64,000 nucleotides of DNA from contig OU452226.1 in assembly GCA_911728455.2 (NCBI GenBank), forward strand, positions 10,453,498 through 10,517,497, written 5' to 3'. Position numbers and translations under genes: made by a program. Under the pieces are notes generated by a model that had not been told where the DNA came from, ran no database searches, and saw nothing but the letters and a program-made list of their open reading frames with translations. The DNA comes from Marthasterias glacialis (lineage: Eukaryota; Echinodermata; Asteroidea; Forcipulatida; Asteriidae). Numbering within the stretch: position 1 is the first letter of the stretch; each line of letters begins with the position of its first letter. Below, one piece after another: positions 1 to 10,200 of this stretch.

Positions 1-21
1 CTTCGCCTTGCACCAAGGAGT

Positions 22-335
22 AAGTTCAATCAAGGACCAATGGTTAACTAGTGGTTGGTTAGTGACGTAGGTAGTTCATGCGCACTGAAGTTGAAGTGCC
101 AAAGACTCTGGTCATGTCATGTCCATGCGACCATTGGAAAACGGCAAAATCAATGTTATCACTTTTCTGATAAATGGCCCCCTCTGCACTGTGCTTATAA
201 AACAGCTCTTGGTAACCAGCGATGCGACGAACCTCGATAGGCTGGTCGTGATTAGTCGACTAGATTAGTCCAACCATCGGTGAGTTAGACCAGAGTTAGT
301 CGAACTATGGTTAACTATGGTCCTTGATCAAACTT
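22..335. mobile_element. Short TIR element (MITE-like), about 314 bp
   Basis: The left end (AAGTTCAATCAAGGACC, from 22) matches the reverse complement of the right end (GGTCCTTGATCAAACTT, to 335) with two mismatches. The arms continue through GTTAAC-containing sequence. No coding sequence. A degraded relative of the CAACTAACC/GACCATG sequence is seen near 32860-32930. It lies in an intron of the DDX52-like gene. Confidence 0.6.
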
Positions 336-394
336 GCTGAAGGTTGCCTGTACTTTGACATAAATGCCCTTGTTCTACATTATCTACTCACCAG

Positions 395-720
395 GCCCAT
401 TTGCCTACAGGTGACCTCAATCCTCCAGTGTCCTCCTCTCCTATGTCACTCCACACCAAATTATTTGGACTCGGATAAGATTGGAATGCCTGACCCAGTG
501 ATAAGCAATTGTTATTTGGGGCTACAGCCCTCATCCGTCTGAATCCTTTATTTCGGCAAAGAAGATAAAGAAGGATATTGTGCACCAACAGGATCAGAGG
601 GCAGATAAATAACAGTAGTAACAAAAATGGAACAAACAGTTCGTTTTACTTGTTTTGCATCACGTAAGTTTGGTCCACATGCGCCCTCAGTGGTCACAGA
701 TACTGCAAATTGTTTTAAGA
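395..720 (+). repeat. Dispersed repeat sequences
   Basis: 395-575 is similar to 22018-22190 (shared phrases around TCCTCCA, CTCCTATGTCAC and GAATGCCTGA). 627-720 is similar to 28578-28672 (TTTTACTTGTTTTCCATC-like stretch, then ATGCCCTCA). No terminal structure was resolved. Short reading frames here are not conserved between copies. Confidence 0.5.
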
Positions 721-771
721 TGTTTAACCCCGGCTTTGAAATACTCTTCCTTTTTTGTGTGTGTGTAACAG

Positions 772-3700
772 AGACGGGAACTTTTGGCTTGTGCGCCAAC
801 AGGATCCGGGAAAACAGCTGCTTTTATTCTCCCAGTTCTGGAACATTTGAAGGTACAGTTTAATTTCACAAGATTTTTGTACGTATAACTTCTGCTACCT
901 TTTCTGCTCGTAAAGTCAATTCAAACTCAAGATGGAATCTTATTCAAAAGCCCCTGAATATACATCTAAGAAATTTGTCACCTCTGATGACTTTAGGTGG
1001 ATAACTGTAGCCAATTTATGTGCTGATTTTCTAACCCTGTTTAGCATAAATACTCCAAAATCCATACCCAAGTTTTGTCTTATTTTGATGGACTTTTTAC
1101 TGCTTTTTAATTTTTTACTTTTTACTAGCTAAATGAACAATGCTTGATGATCGGCGAGACAGATTCTGTAAAAGTTCATTGGTTTTGTTGTTGAGCAAGC
1201 GTAAAACAGGAGTTGTGTACAATTAGCCTTTCCCATGAAATATGCTAATTATATTCACGCACGCATACAGACATTATTGGTGAGCAAAACGCCATAGAGT
1301 TGTGCACTAGGCAGACACACAAACACGTGTGCGTCACGCCACCATTAGCCCCACAGAAAAAGGCGCGATGTTCCCTCATTTTGCCCACCAGTAGTGTTAG
1401 TGCACACGCGTGATGTGCAATTTACATGTTTCATGGGAAGGGTTTATTATGATGGATTGTGGGAAGACAAGTAATTTGAAACACCTGTTGAGAAGTTTAA
1501 GTGCTGGATTGGAGCGGGAGCTTGGATCAGGATTTAAACCAAAGACTATAGAGCGCCGTAGGCGCAAGATGGGGAACTCTGGCTGAAATGTGAAATCTCA
1601 CTGGATGCCATTTCGGCAAGTGATTCTATTGATACAACAATAGATACGTGCAGATCAGTGCAGACAATGACCATTGCTATCAATGAGAAAGAAAGCATTC
1701 ACTTGCCAAAATGGCGCCCATGCGTATTTCACTTTCCAACAATAGATAAAGGCCCAGTTCCCCATCTCGCGCCTTCGGCGCTCTATAATCTTTGGTTTAA
1801 ACCTTTCTTTTTTTTTCTACGGATGTATTTCTAATTGTTATTTTATCTACAGGAGCCAAGAAAGAAAGGGTTCCGTGCAGTTGTTGTTTCGCCTACCCGT
1901 GAGCTGGCCAATCAGACGTATCGTGAGTTCCAGAGGCTAGCTGAAGGACGGGGCCTGCGCATCCACGTGATTGAGAACACAGCAAAGGCAATCAAGAAGT
2001 TTGGTCCGCAGTCTTCCCAGAAGTTTGGTATGTCATGAGCAAGTTTCTGTATATGTGTCGTGTCTTGGCCAAGTGGATAAGAACACTGGACTCGAGCTCT
2101 GGTGTTGCTGATCAGCGGAATGTGGGTTCGAGTCCCGGTCTTGACTCTTAAGCAAGACATTAACCATTATTGCTGCCTCCTTCGGATGGAACGTAAAGCC
2201 ATAGGTCCCGTGTGTAGTGTAATGCACGTAAAAGAACCCAGTGCACTTATTGCAAGGAGAAGGGGCTCGCTCAAGGAACAGGTCTCATACTTCAAAACGT
2301 AACTCTGTATACCTTGCAGGAAAAAATACTGAGTGCTTTGAGATGCCCATTGGGTGCGATAAAGCGCTATATAAGAACTGCGTATTATCCGTTTTCAAGG
2401 TTGTTTCAAGCTTGGAATTTTATCTTTGACAGAAGACAGGCAAATTTCATTTTGCAAAGGGCAAATCTTAAAGCATATGGGAAGCTTTTGAAGGGGCAGC
2501 AAGGCCGAGACTAGAGTAATAGAGGCCATGGTCTCCGTGTAACTCCAGGTCTGATGAATAAAAACACAGTTGTTTCTCATCACCCATGCTAAGTCATATC
2601 CAGCTTTTTGACAAGATCTTGGCTCTAGTGTTTTGATGCCTTAATATCTCACCAATATATTGACCATCATAGAACCTGTTCGAAACTTATGTTCCTTCTC
2701 CCTAACTTCACTTTTTTCATTCCAAGAAGCAAGCACAGTTGGGGATTGCGCCTTTTCAATTCTGCACCCAAGATGTGGAAGAATATTTCTAAAATATCAG
2801 AGAGCCATCTTCAATATCCATTTTCAATTTTTTTTAAAACCTTCACGATTCTTGAGAGCTATGTACTGTGCTGTGAGCAGCGATCGTTGGCTTGGCGTCT
2901 TATAATTTTAAATTCATCATATATATCGCTCCAATTCATTTCTTGTGTAATTAGCCTTTCCCATGAAATATGTTAATTACATTCATGCATGCGTACAAAC
3001 ATTATTGGTGGGCAAACGCCGTAGAGTTGTGCACTAGGCAGACGCACAAACGTGTGTGCGTCACGCCACCATTAGCCCCACACAAAAAGGCACGATGTTT
3101 CCTCAGTAGTGTTAGTGCACACGCTCGATGTGCAATTTACATATTTCATGGGAAGGGTCTATTGTACTTTCAAAAGGGAAGGGGTGTTGTACTATTATGG
3201 GGTCTACTTTGTGCGTGTATTCGTATGGTTAACAGTCTCATAATTTTCACTGATGTGACAATAGAACAGCCTTATTGTTATCTAGTAAGTTTTGCGGAAA
3301 CACCATGTAATTATCTCTAATGAGTTGGTGTGGTTCTGAAAAGAACCGATGGTATAACAACTCAATGTTATTTGAGTCAATTCTTCATCACACTTGATTG
3401 ATGTATTGATTGATGTATTGTATTGATTTTAGGTCGAGGTGACTGTGATCTTCACCATTTTTTTTTTAGATTTCAGCTTGATCTTTATCTGTTTCTTTCA
3501 GACATCCTGGTGACCACACCTAACAGGCTTGTGTATATGTTAAATCAGGAGCCACCTGGTGTCAAACTAAATAAGTGAGTCAAATACATTTGGTTGAATT
3601 TTTGGTAAACTTTTTTTTTTTTTTTTTTTCGCAGTGTGCAGCTTGTCAGTTCCGCCAAACCATTCGGCATTAAAGCCCATAAACCTCAGTTAAAGTTTCT

Positions 3701-6700
3701 TGTTCTTTTTTTGTCCCGTCCCCCTGGTGGGATTCTTTTGGTGGAATTGCCAGTATTGTTGTTTTTCTTTGAGGGTACCGCTGGCAAAAAGAAACCCTGA
3801 CAATGCCAAGAGAACAAATATTCTCTTAATGGGATCATCTGTTTTGTTTTGAGAAAATGTCAAATTCATGCAGTGTGAATTGCAAAACATCGGCCGTTTC
3901 CAACGGCGTAGGAGTGGAACTAAACACAGAACCGTGGCCTGATTGCCGGCTCACTCTGACTTACCTCCATTGAGCCGAAATACAATAGATGAACAATGGT
4001 GGAAGCCTCTCGATGTCTCATAATCCTCCTCTTGGAACAAAAGGACAAAGGTCTTAATAGGGATTATACAAAAATCGCCTCTGACTAGCCACAAAATGCA
4101 AGTATTTATAAGACCTTTTTTTGTCCTTGTGTGGGTGAAACAAAGCATTACACGGCGTGTGTTGTCTGCACACACTCCATAGTTGATTGACCAGGCAACC
4201 TTTGCTCCTGTGGTCCAAAATTACATAATGGCGTCTTAAGACGGCTTCCGTTTCCAGGCAGGGGAAACATTTGCTGGTTACATGTCATCCGGTTTCATCT
4301 GGTTAAAATATTAATCTAAATCTTCTTCTTCTATGGCAGTGTGGAGTGGCTGATAGTGGACGAGTCAGACAAACTCTTCGAGGAAGGAAAGTCAGGGTTC
4401 AGAGAACAGCTGGCAACCATCTACCAAGCCTGTGACTCCACTCATGTACGCCGGGCCATGCTCAGTGCTACATTCACCCATGAAGTGGAACAGTGGTGTA
4501 AATTGAACCTTGATAACGTCATCACAGTAACTGTTGGACAGAGGTAAGTGCAAGGATTTTAGATGCATGTAACTTGTACAGTAGAGCGAGCGTGAACCTC
4601 AACATTTTTAAAACAGAAGTGGAAAGGGCAAATAATGAACAATGTCTAACGTGTTTTTTTTTTGTGTTAAAGGCAACTAGCCATAAGTTAATTTCAGAGT
4701 TATTTCCTTGCATTTGTTGACCCTTCGGACATTGGCGGATCCAGGGGGGTGGGGTGGCTAAAATTGAAGGAAAAAATGGAAGATAGAGAGGCGGGGAGAG
4801 CCCTCTTGTTTCGCCCCATTTCTTCCTTCACTGTGCTTTGGTTTCCTCTCCCTTTGATTATTTCATCGTAATTTTTGAGATTATTCATCGTTGCCCCCCC
4901 CCCTAAATAAATATTCTGGATCCACCCATGCAGGAACACAGCGACTGAACTGATTGAGCAGGAGTTGGTATTCGTCGGTGGAGAACATGGCAAGCTACTT
5001 GCAGTCAGAGACATCTTCAGGAAAGTAAGACGTCTTTCCTATTATTTAAAAGTCTTTGGTGTTCCTCGATTTTGAGGTTGACGTTGTTCATAAAATGGTT
5101 GTATAAGACTATTCTCAAAGAATGTAATACAAACAGAGATGATAGATTTCAGGCTCTTATCCGAATACGGACCTTTTTATTTCTGCTCAGTGAACAAAAG
5201 TAGTTGTTATTATAGACCTTGTTTATTGTGTAGCCCTATGCTTGTTCAAGCCTGGGTCAAATCAGGTTCAATGTGTAAAAAATAGAGGTACACTCTCAGA
5301 CGATAAACCCCTGAAATCACAGCTCCCATAAGGAACAAACTTTGGTCCCATTGGTTTCTTAGCCATGAGCAACGATGCCGCCATCTGTAAACTATGTTTT
5401 TAATCAGCTGATTGACTGCAAATGTGATTTTTGTTATCAACCTTTAAAGGTAGAATACAGGATTGGTATTCATTAAAAAAAATTAGCATCAGTCTAAAAG
5501 CTTACTGTTTATAATTTTGTTTCTTTTTCGTTTTTTTTCCCCCCTTGATTAGGTTGAACTATTTTGGTTCCATTTATTGCAAAATCTTCTTTCTGGTAGA
5601 ACAATAATGAAATCATCAGGATTAAACAAGTTATTTACATTGAAATCCAGAATCCACTACAACATAAATAGAGTTTTATCAAACTGAGGAATTTACTTCA
5701 TATACAATAAAAATATTACTGTACAGTCATGTAGAAGACTGGGAAAGATACTCTAGCTAATTTGAATGTTGAAAGCTGACTGCTTATAAAGTTGACAAAA
5801 GTCACACCAGTACCAACCTTCCATAAAAATATTTCTGTCTGAAATACTGTCAAGGGGGAGAAAATAGAATTTGAAGACCCCGATTTTAATTTCGGTTGTA
5901 ACAATCAAAATTAAGGACAATGTGTTCACATGCTGAAAAGTATGCGCGGTTTTTCACTATTTTTTCCTGACTCAGACGACGGATTGAGCCCAACTTTTCA
6001 CAGATTTGTTTATTTATGTATATATTGAATCACACAAAGTAAAAATGCTACACTGTCAGCTTTACCAATCCTATATTTCACCTTTAAGCAGTCTGTTCCT
6101 GTTACGTTATAATGGATTTGATATCCGTTTTTTGGTACAGAAGGCAAGGAAAATGTATTTGTTTTTTCTCTTCTTTTTTTAAAGGGATTTCAGCCGCCCG
6201 TTCTCATCTTCGTCCAGTCCAAGGAACGAGCTCAAGAACTTTTTCATGAGCTCATCTACGATGGATACAACGTTGATGTCATTCACGCCAACAAGACTCA
6301 AACTCAGGTCAGATATCGCTACATGACAGCTTTTTTTTTTTATCACCTTCAATCTTCGATTAAAGGTTTTTGCTTCAATAAGTTCATGGTTTTTTGTTTA
6401 TATTTTTGCTTCAGCGTGACAACATTGTGAGATGTTTCCGTACTGGCAAGATCTGGGTGCTGATTGCCACCGAGCTGATGGGGCGCGGCATTGACTTCAA
6501 GGGGGTTAACGTTGTCATCAATTATGACTTCCCTACATCAGCCATTAGCTACATCCATCGGATCGGCAGGACCGGGAGAGCTGGGAGGAAAGGGAAAGCG
6601 ATCACGTTCTTCACGGAAGATGATTCTGTACATCTCAGAAGGTAATCAGTCATCTTGTTCATTTGACACGTCTTGGTTTTGTAAAAAATGAACAGCTGTT

Positions 6701-9527
6701 GCAAACGGCTTATCAACCAAAATGACCTGGGTCCAATTTCATAGAGCTGCTTAAGCATAAAAAGTAGCTAAGCTCAACATAATTATGCTTACCACAATAA
6801 GGGTACCAGCTAAAATAACATGTCACATGTACAATCTGTGACTGGTATCCAGTTTATTTTTGCTAAGCAGAACATTTTTAAGCATTATATTTTCTGCTTA
6901 AGCTGCTTTATCTATGAAATTGGGCGCAGGGCTTGATCGCCAACTCACTCTGACTTACCCCCATTTAGCCGAAATACAATAACTGAACAATGGTGGAAGT
7001 CCCTCGCTGCTCGTAATCTCCCTCATGGGACAAAGGGACAAAGGTCTGGAATCGGGATTGCACAAAAACCGCCTCTCAATGATTACAAAATACCAGTATA
7101 TTCACAACCTTTTGGGGTCCTTGTGTGGGTGAATCGAAGCGTTAGACAGAATGTGTGTGGTCTGTGCATGCTCCGCAGTTGAATGACCGGGCAACCTTTG
7201 ATCCGGTGGTCTGAAATTACATAATGGCGTCTTAAGCTTCCATTTCTAGGCAGGGGAAACATTTGCGTGTAAACACGACATCCGGCTCCATCTGGTTAAG
7301 GGTTCAAGCTTATCCTTGATATAATAATTGTTGGTAACTTTACACAATAATTGCACGTCTCTTCTTGAAGACACATCAACAAGATGACCTTCTTTTGCAG
7401 ACATCTATAGTGTGTGTTTTTACAGAGTGAAGGGTGGGCATGTCACTTGATGAGGCTCATGCTGACATGCTTGCCTCTCCACAAAATCAGTGATCATTTA
7501 TTGGATTTAGTTGTTTTGCATAGTTGGGATAAATGAACGTTGTCTTCAATTCACTCTTTAATTGGTCCCCAATCGAATCATTTGTTTTGTTTGATCTTTC
7601 TGTTTCCAGTATTGCCAATGTAATGCGCAACGCTGGGTGTCCTGTTCCTGAGTACATGTTACAAATGAAGAAACTTACCAAGTAAGTCACATCTGAAGAG
7701 TTATCTGCTGCATTATAAGCCAGCATTCCAAAATGGCTTGCAAAAGTGTTTGGCATTTTGGATCGTTCCACTCCATTTTGAGAGGATTGTATAATTGCAA
7801 CCTTATTTGATTTCACCACCACAAGAAATCTTTCTTCAGCCATTATAAGCTTGTTTATGGAGGATGAACACGGACAAATGTACAGCTTTATAACGAAATG
7901 GCCTTTGTGCTCAGGCTTGAGGTTGAGGTGGGGTTTTTTTTAAGCTTGGGCGAGAAAAGTCGCCAGTGGTAAAGAAGAGGGATATGAGAGCAGGAAAGAG
8001 AAGGAAAGGGTGAACTGAAGTCAATAGACTCCTATCAGCCATCTTGGTTTTTCTCCATCTCTTATGTAACTAGACTGAGGCTGGAAGGGTGAAATAGTCT
8101 GACCCCTTTTTGTTATAGAAGGACCAGTATTAATCATTGTTGATGCACATGGGGAACCTGATCAAAATGATTGCATGATCTATATAACAGTCCCAAGTGA
8201 TTCCATTCAATTCATATATGTATACATGTGTTTTAACATCTTCAGGAGCAAACGGAAAAAGCTAGCCAAGAAGCCAGTGAAACGAGAAACCATTCGGACT
8301 CTACCCAAACAAGAACTCACAAAGGCCAAGAGGAAAAAGTGAGACTTTCTAAAAGTTGATTTGATTTTGTTTATCTTATTTCCTTCAGCTGTCTGATCTG
8401 TTTGTTTTTTTCTTCTTCAAATTTGACCCTTTCTTGACTTTTAAGTAGAACTGGCACAGGTACTGACAGCATTTGACCATTTTGAAAAAAGCACTTCAGC
8501 AGACAATTTTGGCCGGGAGTTTGCTAAAAATATCTAGCAGGGTACCAATAACAAGCAGTGTACATTTTTTGTAAATTTAGTTGGTAACCTGTTTTTGCTT
8601 GGCATCTTTTTCTGCTCTGCCAATATGGGTATTGTCTTCATGAAATTGTACCTACAGCTGCTAATATGTACTTTGTATTTTCTGCATGTAGTATAGTTCA
8701 AGGAAATCAACCAATATTAGGCATTGACTATGATTTGTGTTTCTTGTCTTATGTTTCCATTTTATTTCGCGGCGTGTCGTGGCTGAAGGGTGTAGCGCAC
8801 CAGACTCAAGCTTGTGTGTTTCTGATCAGCAGAATGTTGGTTCCAGTGCGGGTCTTGACACTTGTGTCCTTAAGCAAGACACTTAACCATTATTGCGTCA
8901 TTATTAAGCCATTGGTCCCGCATGTTGTGTAACGCACATGAAAAGAAGCCAGTACACTTAGCGTTAAGTGAAGAGGTTTGCCCCGGTGTTTTCTGGCATG
9001 GTTTGCTGCAGATTGCACCAAACCTTACAAGGTGCTACATAAAATAGGTCTCATGCTCATAACTCTGCATACTTATCGTAAAAACAATGCGAATATCAGC
9101 GCCATGACTACCCATCTGTGGCGGATACCGGTGCTTTATACGTGTTCATTACCATAACCACTTCCTACATCTACTAAATTCTTGTTGTATTTTTTTTCAC
9201 ATTAGGGAAATCATCAAGAAGTCCTTGAAGGGCAACCAACAGAAAAAGCGCGACGGTCAAAGTTCAAAGGTCATCTGTCAAGAGCCAAAGAAATCTAAAC
9301 CAACTAAAGACAGGGCATCGAAAGCCAAAACTAACGGCAACAAAGGGGCAAAGGTCAAGCAAGCCGTGAAACCTCAGGTGTCGGGAAAGAAGAAATCCAA
9401 ACCGAACTCAAAACGTAAAAGTTTGCCAAAGCAAGAAAATGTGAGTGGTGCGACACTGGGTGGTGCAGCAGACATGAGCAGTGCATCCAAGAAAAAGAAA
9501 AAACGCAAGGGTAGCAACGAGTCTTAA
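772..9527 (+). CDS. DDX52: DDX52/Rok1-type DEAD-box ATP-dependent RNA helicase (5' partial)
   Basis: Exons read: 772-852, 1853-2027, 3502-3574, 4340-4543, 4934-5024, 6185-6307, 6415-6641, 7610-7681, 8246-8338, 9206-9527. All have AG/GT borders and compatible phases, giving 486 residues plus stop. Helicase motifs appear in order: I (APTGSGKT), Ia (PTREL), TPNR, II as DESD rather than DEAD, III (SAT), V (RGID) and VI (HRIGRTGR). DESD is also found in vertebrate DDX52. The N-terminus and Q motif are missing because the gene begins before the window; 1-771 is intron. The last two exons encode a lysine-rich tail of about 138 residues, longer than the roughly 55 I recall for human DDX52, and probably a nucleolar basic tail. 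Known family role: 18S rRNA maturation in the small-subunit processome (yeast Rok1). Introns carry a SINE and several TIR elements. The family call rests on strong similarity along the whole core. Confidence 0.95.
1223..1446. mobile_element. MITE-like element, family with TTTCCCATGAAATATG ends (copy 1)
   Basis: The ends are inverted repeats of about 18 bp: CCTTTCCCATGAAATATG near 1227 against CATGTTTCATGGGAAGG near 1427. A second copy at 2948-3169 shares the interior (ATTATTGGTGRGCAAA, GTGCACTAGGCAGAC, ACCATTAGCCCCAC). About 220 bp, no open frame kept in both copies. Confidence 0.7.
1530..1803. mobile_element. Long-TIR MITE, GAGCGCCGTAGGCGC family (copy 1)
   Basis: Near-perfect inverted ends of about 45 bp: ATTTAAACCAAAGACTATAG then GAGCGCCGTAGGCGC on the left, and the mirror image GCGCCTTCGGCGCTC then TATAATCTTTGGTTTAAA on the right. 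The interior is about 180 bp with no coding potential. A second copy lies at 46952-47198. Confidence 0.8.
2055..2390 (+). mobile_element. tRNA-Leu(CAA)-derived SINE, copy 1
   Basis: The head resembles a tRNA-Leu: box A-like TGGCCAAGTGGATAAG, a loop position with CTCGAGC instead of CTCAAGC, and box B GGTTCGAGTCCC. The body follows (AGCAAGACATTAACC, GATGGAACGTAAAGCC, AATGCACGTAAAAGAACCC), then the tail GATAAAGCGCTATATAAG. Same order as the full copies at 32178 and 47340. It lies in a DDX52-like intron. Confidence 0.85.
2408..2560 (+). repeat. Dispersed repeat (second copy inverted at 36106-36268)
   Basis: The stretch from GGAATTTTATCTTTGA to GTAACTCCAGGTCTG matches, in reverse complement, CAGACCTGGAGTTACATGG and following sequence at 36106-36268. 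A looser relative is at about 24345-24485. No ends or coding sequence resolved. Confidence 0.55.
2948..3169. mobile_element. MITE-like element, family with TTTCCCATGAAATATG ends (copy 2)
   Basis: Same inverted ends and interior as the element at 1223-1446, in the same orientation, with scattered substitutions and a small internal deletion near 3105. Both copies sit in introns of the same gene. Confidence 0.7.
3700..4310. repeat. About 0.5-0.6 kb dispersed element (copy 1 of 3)
   Basis: Shares a long ordered set of sequences with 62655-63135 and, in part, 6927-7309: GTCCCCCTGG, GAGGGTACC, GGCTCAC-CTGACTTACC, GAACAATGGTGGAAG, GTCCTTGTGTGGGTGAA, TTGCTCCGGTGGTCC-like, CAGGGGAAACATTTG. No open frame is shared, so probably a non-autonomous element. 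Ends are not defined. Confidence 0.65.
5445..6088. mobile_element. TIR element, AAAGGTAGAATACAGGATTGG family, about 640 bp (copy 1)
   Basis: Starts AAAGGTAGAATACAGGATTGG (5446) and ends CCAATCCTATATTTCACCTTT (6067-6087), an imperfect inverted pair. A shorter copy lies inverted at 63600-63942 and shares both ends and an interior stretch (GACAATGTGTTCACATGCTG). It fills most of the intron 5025-6184 of the DDX52-like gene. Confidence 0.7.
6728..6928. mobile_element. Palindromic MITE, CCCAATTTCATAAAGCTGCTTAAGC family (copy 1)
   Basis: The left end GGTCCAATTTCATAGAGCTG and right end GAAATTGGGC are inverted. The interior is rich in GCTTAAGC/GCTTAGC words and has ACCAGTCAC/GTGACTGGT motifs near its middle. 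Related copies at 53458-53649 and 57127-57316. About 200 bp. Confidence 0.65.
6927..7309. repeat. About 0.5 kb dispersed element (copy 2 of 3, partial)
   Basis: Begins at the internal GCCAACTCACTCTGACTTACC and runs through TTGTGTGGGTGAA to CATCTGGTTAA, matching the second half of 3700-4310. It abuts the right end of the MITE at 6728-6928. Confidence 0.6.
8771..9150 (+). mobile_element. tRNA-Leu(CAA)-derived SINE, copy 2 (degraded)
   Basis: The head has GGCGTGTCGTGGCTGA, GACTCAAGCTT and GATCAGCAGAATG, with a damaged box B (GGTTCCAGTGCGG). The body reads GCAAGACACTTAACCATTATTGC. The tail is recognisable but diverged after 9085. It lies in the last intron of the DDX52-like gene. Confidence 0.75.
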
Positions 9528-9600
9528 ATTTAAGACAATACATGTCAATGTTATTTGACTTTTTAATACTCGTCCTGCAAAAGACATTGTGTTTGTGATG

Positions 9601-9875
9601 TTAAAGCCCCAGCTCAACATTGGTAAACTGTCTGTAAATGCTTCCATTTCTTTGCACAAATTTTTGTATGCATTCCTATTGGCAGAGTTTTTGTCTCACT
9701 GAGACGAAAACTAATTTTGGATCTTATTTCATTTATTATTTAAAAACGATAACACTTCAGGCAAAATATGTCAAGGAAAGTTTTCTACCATCATTATCTT
9801 TATACCATGTAAGGTATGTGTAAATCTGTGAACATTTATGTTTTTCTTCTCACCAATGTTGAGTTGGGGCTTTAA
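9601..9875. mobile_element. MITE with TTAA borders, AAAGCCCCAGCTCAACATTGG ends (copy 1)
   Basis: The left end TTAAAGCCCCAGCTCAACAT and right end CCAATGTTGAGTTGGGGCTTTAA are inverted, with TTAA at both borders. The interior has GTCTCACTGAGACGAAAACT and AACGATAACACTTCAGGC. TTAA duplication is typical of piggyBac-superfamily insertion; assignment is inference. A second copy is at 12810-13169. This one lies in the presumed 3' UTR of the helicase gene. Confidence 0.7.
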
Positions 9876-10159
9876 ACAGAAAGGTTTTTGTTTTAATCTG
9901 GCAAAAGGGACAATATTATGGGTAAACATTTTCTTTTAGGGATGAATTCTTTGCATGACAGCTCCATCAGAGACCAGGCATGGAGTGGACCCAGGGGGTT
10001 GTGTTTAGGGAGTCCGAACAACGAATGTATTAAACAGCTACCTTTCCTTCATGCCAAGTTTTTATCTATGGTCTTCAATGTACTTGTGTAAAATGAGCAT
10101 AAATACATACTTAACCAGAAGTTTAACTTAAATCAGAAGGAGTTTGAATCTACACATGA

Positions 10160-10165
10160 AATAAA
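10160..10165 (+). promoter_or_regulatory. Candidate poly(A) signal of the DDX52-like gene
   Basis: AATAAA lies about 630 bases after the helicase stop codon and about 10 bases before a long genomic A tract (10177-10200). No other canonical hexamer was noticed nearer the stop. The implied 3' UTR contains a complete 275-bp TIR element (9601-9875). Confidence 0.5.
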
Positions 10166-10200
10166 CCAAACACACAAAAAAAAAAAAAAAAAAAAAAAAA

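Noticed and set aside
627-863. ATG-initiated frame overlapping the first visible helicase exon
   Set aside because: Wrong frame for the helicase motif and no family similarity; the true exon begins at the acceptor 770-771.
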